From Rhodococcus rhodnii NBRC 100604 (lineage in GTDB: Bacteria; Actinomycetota; Actinomycetes; Mycobacteriales; Mycobacteriaceae), in contig NZ_BCXD01000008.1 in the NCBI RefSeq assembly GCF_001894925.1, positions 16,716-80,715 of the forward strand: a stretch of DNA of 64,000 nt, written 5' to 3'. The notes beneath the pieces were generated by a model, which worked only from the letters and a program-made list of their open reading frames with translations, made no database searches and had not been told where the DNA came from. Below, piece after piece: positions 61,555 through 64,000 of this stretch (within the stretch, counting starts at the first letter, position 1; every line of letters begins with the position of its first letter). A program made the translations under genes and the position numbers.

Positions 61555-62573
61555 CGGCGCCCGTCCGCGTAGGGGGACCGTACTTCGACGCGCTCACCGT
61601 GGGTCAGGTGTTCGACGACGCCCCGTCGATGACGCTCACCGACGGCGTGGCCGCGGTGCACCAGTCGATCGTCGGTGACCGGCTGCGCCTGCCGCTCGAC
61701 GCCCATCTCACGCGCGCCGTGACGGGGCGGACCACCGCGCTCGCGCATCCCGGCCTGGTGTGCGACGTGGCGATCGGGCAGTCGACGCTCGCGACCCATC
61801 ACGTGCGGGCCAATCTCTTCTACCGGGGACTGCGCTTCCTCGCCTGGCCGCACATCGGCGACACTCTCATGACGACAACGGAAGTCGTGGGACTACGCGA
61901 GAACTCGGCGAAGCCCGGGCGTCCGCCGACCGGACTCGCGGCCCTGCGCATGCGCACGGTCGATCAGGACGGCGCGACCGTCCTCGACTTCCACCGCTGC
62001 GCGATGCTGCCGCTGAGCCCCGGCGCCGATCCCGGCCGCGTCGTCCACAGTGACGACATGGCGGCGGTCGCCGGGGACGACATGGCGGCGATCGCCGGGG
62101 ACGACACGCCCGCGCCGCTCGTGCCCGAGTGGGATCTCGCGCCGCTGCGCACCCATGCGCGGGGCCGCCACTTCTCGCCGGATCTGGCGGGAGCGGTGTT
62201 CGAGACGAGCGCCGACGTCGTCTCGAGTGCACCGGAACTCGCCCGGCTGACCCTCAACATCGCTGCCACACACCACGATGCGCGGGTCGGTTCCGCGGGG
62301 CGACTCGTGTACGGCGGGCACACGATCGGCCTCGCACTCGCGCAAGCGACGCGGGCGCTGCCGTCGCTCGTGACGGTGCTCGCGTGGCAGTCGTGCGATC
62401 ACACCGGTCCCGTCCACGAGGGCGACACGCTCAGCAGCACGGTGCACGTCGAGTCGGTCACGGAATGCCCGTCGGGCGGACTCGTCGACCTGCGCTCGCT
62501 CGTGTCGGCGCACGACGACGACGGCTCGACCCGTCCGGTACTCGACTGGCGCTTCACCGCGCTGATGGCCTGA
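61551..62573 (+). CDS. double hot-dog (MaoC-like) acyl-CoA hydratase
   Basis: The 340-residue protein has an N-terminal hot-dog (about 5-155) with ANLFYRGLRFLAWPHIGDT, and a second domain (about 200-335) with TLNIAATHHDARVGSAGRLV and YGGHTIGLALAQATRALPSL. This length and layout fit mesaconyl-CoA-type hydratases. The GTG at 61551 overlaps the lyase stop. A 24-bp tandem duplication (62052-62099) encodes DDMAAVAG/DDMAAIAG in the linker. Confidence 0.83.
   Translation: MTAPVRVGGPYFDALTVGQVFDDAPSMTLTDGVAAVHQSIVGDRLRLPLDAHLTRAVTGRTTALAHPGLVCDVAIGQSTLATHHVRANLFYRGLRFLAWPHIGDTLMTTTEVVGLRENSAKPGRPPTGLAALRMRTVDQDGATVLDFHRCAMLPLSPGADPGRVVHSDDMAAVAGDDMAAIAGDDTPAPLVPEWDLAPLRTHARGRHFSPDLAGAVFETSADVVSSAPELARLTLNIAATHHDARVGSAGRLVYGGHTIGLALAQATRALPSLVTVLAWQSCDHTGPVHEGDTLSSTVHVESVTECPSGGLVDLRSLVSAHDDDGSTRPVLDWRFTALMA
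62052..62099 (+). repeat. 24-bp tandem repeat within the hydratase gene
   Basis: Two adjacent 24-bp units differing by one base encode DDMAAVAG then DDMAAIAG, with the next DD continuing the pattern. They lie in the linker between the two hot-dog domains. Confidence 0.85.
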
Positions 62574-62585
62574 AAGGTGCGCGTC

Positions 62586-63770
62586 ATGACCACGACTCCC
62601 GATTCCCGTCCACTCGCCGGACTCCGCATCGTGGAGGTGTCGAGTTTCGTCGCGTCGCCGCTGTGCGGGCTGACGCTCGCGCAGCTCGGCGCCGAGGTGA
62701 CGCGGGTCGACCCGATCGGTGGCGCCGCGGACATCGGGCGGCTGCCGACGACGGCCGAGGGAACGTCCATCTACTGGACGGGACTGAACAAGGGCAAGCG
62801 GTCGGTCGTCGCCGATCTGCGCAGTGCCGAAGGGCAGCGCATCGTCCAGGACCTCGTGACCGCGCCCGGCGAGGGTGGTGGCATCCTCGTCACGAATCAG
62901 GCCGGGCGCGAATGGCTCTCGCACGACACGTTGTCGCAGCTACGCAGCGACGTCGTGACCGTGGAGATCCTCGGGCGCCGCGACGGCAGGCCGGGAGTGG
63001 ACTACACGGTGAACGCCGCACTCGGCTTCCCGCAGATCACGGGTCCGCGCGAGCACGCGGGCGTCGTCAATCACGCACTGCCGGCGTGGGACGTCGCATG
63101 CGGACTGTACGCCGCGCTCGCGGTCACCTCGGCCGTACGCCGGCGGGAGCGGACCGGTCTCGGCTCGCACGTCACGCTTCCGCTCGACGACGTCGCGCTG
63201 TCGATCGCGAGCACGCTCGGATACCTCACCGAGCCGCAGGTCAACGGCGCGGAGCGGGATGCGACGGGCAACGACGTCTACGGCACGTACGGTACGGATT
63301 TCGTGACTGCCGACGGCGGCCGGTTCATGATCGTCGCGCTGACGCCTCGGCACTTCCGCGACCTCGTGTCGGTCACGGGTACGCACGACGCCGTGGCGGC
63401 CGTCGAGAAGGCGCTCGGTGCCGACTTCGCTCGCGACGAAGACCGGTACCGCCACCGCGAGATCCTCACCGCACTGTTCTCGCCGTGGTTCCGGGAACGC
63501 AGTACCGACGACGTCCGCACCGCGCTCGCCGAGACGGCCGTCCTGCACGAGCAGTACCGCGGGTTCGCCGAGGTCGCCGCCGGCGATGCCGTGACCGCGA
63601 ACCCCTTGTTCGCGCAACTCGACCAGCCCGGCATCGGCACGTATCTCGCCGCCGGGCTTCCCGCCGCGTTCGACGGCGAGCACTATTTCACCGGCCCTGC
63701 CGTCGATCCGGCGTCGGTGCGTCAGGCTCCCGCCGCCCAGAACGCGGGTGAGTCGGGTTCGGTGTCGTAA
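62586..63770 (+). CDS. family III CoA-transferase (CaiB/BaiF)
   Basis: The 394-residue protein has the family III core: PLAGLRIVEVSSFVASPLCG near the start, VTRVDPIGGAADIGR, and the catalytic Asp in ALPAWDVACGLYAALAV (about 165). It transfers CoA to a carboxylic acid, here plausibly itaconate or mesaconate. AAAGG eight bases upstream supports the ATG at 62586 over a GTG three codons earlier. Its last 16 codons overlap the 3' end of the opposite-strand HNH gene. Confidence 0.88.
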   Translation: MTTTPDSRPLAGLRIVEVSSFVASPLCGLTLAQLGAEVTRVDPIGGAADIGRLPTTAEGTSIYWTGLNKGKRSVVADLRSAEGQRIVQDLVTAPGEGGGILVTNQAGREWLSHDTLSQLRSDVVTVEILGRRDGRPGVDYTVNAALGFPQITGPREHAGVVNHALPAWDVACGLYAALAVTSAVRRRERTGLGSHVTLPLDDVALSIASTLGYLTEPQVNGAERDATGNDVYGTYGTDFVTADGGRFMIVALTPRHFRDLVSVTGTHDAVAAVEKALGADFARDEDRYRHREILTALFSPWFRERSTDDVRTALAETAVLHEQYRGFAEVAAGDAVTANPLFAQLDQPGIGTYLAAGLPAAFDGEHYFTGPAVDPASVRQAPAAQNAGESGSVS

Positions 63771-64000
63771 ACGGTGCCGTCGGGCATGGTCCAGCGCAGC
63801 AGCCCGTCGCCGAGTTGCCGGAGAGTCATGCGGCCCTGCGTTTTCCGCGGTGGTGGCGTCGGCAGAGGCAGGCCAGGTTCGCTTCCTCGGTCCTGCCACC
63901 CTGGTCGGGGTTCTCGTGGTCGAACGGGACCGTGTGGTCGATATCGCACGACGGCGCCGGGACCGGGCAGTGCGGGAAGCGGCACACCCCGTCACGCGCC
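63722..64000 (-). CDS. HNH endonuclease (DUF222 type), 5' end outside window, frameshifted
   Basis: The frame entering from the right edge encodes an HNH zinc domain: CRFPHCPVP, CDIDHTVPFDHENP and ANLACLCRRHHRG. It then stops at 63826. The next frame (63722 to about 63845) continues naturally with QGRMTLRQLGDG and ends DSPAFWAAGA, as DUF222 proteins do. One missing base in a short A-run (forward TTTT at 63841-63844) explains both. This is either a genuine frameshift or a sequencing error. The extended frame overlaps the CoA-transferase gene on the other strand. Confidence 0.7.

Overview
This is a high-G+C window from an actinobacterium of the mycolic-acid group (Mycobacteriales), most likely Rhodococcus. 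The evidence is the overall base composition and a set of genes that read like mycobacterial or rhodococcal orthologues: a complete ugpA-ugpE-ugpB-ugpC sugar-phosphate importer in the same order as in Mycobacterium tuberculosis, a ligC / Prim-PolC DNA repair pair, fadE25, a lipoprotein penicillin-binding protein, class III adenylate cyclases, an L,D-transpeptidase and a DUF222-type HNH endonuclease. No tRNA, rRNA, CRISPR array, insertion sequence or phage module was seen.

Layout. 1-2.2 kb: 3' part of an AI-2E-type permease, divergent from a HAMP adenylate cyclase. 2.24-4.4 kb: an A+T-richer island holding a stand-alone YcaO enzyme preceded by a 33-codon acidic peptide gene with a perfect Shine-Dalgarno. 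This looks like a minimal, apparently undescribed RiPP locus and is the most interesting part of the window. 4.4-8.6 kb: small membrane protein, flippase-like protein, YceI, DUF3054-type protein and a POT peptide transporter. 8.6-12.1 kb: two tandem PBP-lipo paralogues, one of which has lost its catalytic motifs. 12.4-23.2 kb: ABC-F ATPase, hydrolases, trpF, DoxX, an ABC exporter next to a DesK-type two-component system, and a pirin. 23.2-32.6 kb: MHS transporter, M13 metalloprotease, ugp operon, L,D-transpeptidase and a secreted protein. 32.7-36.7 kb: Prim-PolC, LigC, and a TetR regulator with a near-perfect palindromic operator shared with a VOC protein, then a second TetR. 36.9-39.8 kb: fadE25, a 3-hydroxyacyl-CoA dehydrogenase and a frameshifted methyltransferase. 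39.9-58.1 kb: transporters, a GH19 cell-wall hydrolase with a long leader, ilvD, a serine protease, a second cyclase, an AurF-like diiron oxygenase, a Mn/Fe transporter, RNase HI, a DNA glycosylase, and an antibiotic-resistance-type ABC-F gene behind a leader peptide and terminator. 58.1-63.8 kb: a divergent CoA-ester cluster (MaoC, GntR, acyl-CoA dehydrogenase / lyase, hydratase, CoA-transferase) that fits C5-dicarboxylate (itaconate or mesaconate) catabolism. The window ends inside a frameshifted HNH endonuclease gene.

Functional themes are acyl-CoA catabolism, cell-envelope remodelling, DNA repair and nutrient import. A family of dispersed inverted repeats containing CCGCTCGTG(A/C)GTGA sits between genes and often supplies their stop codons.
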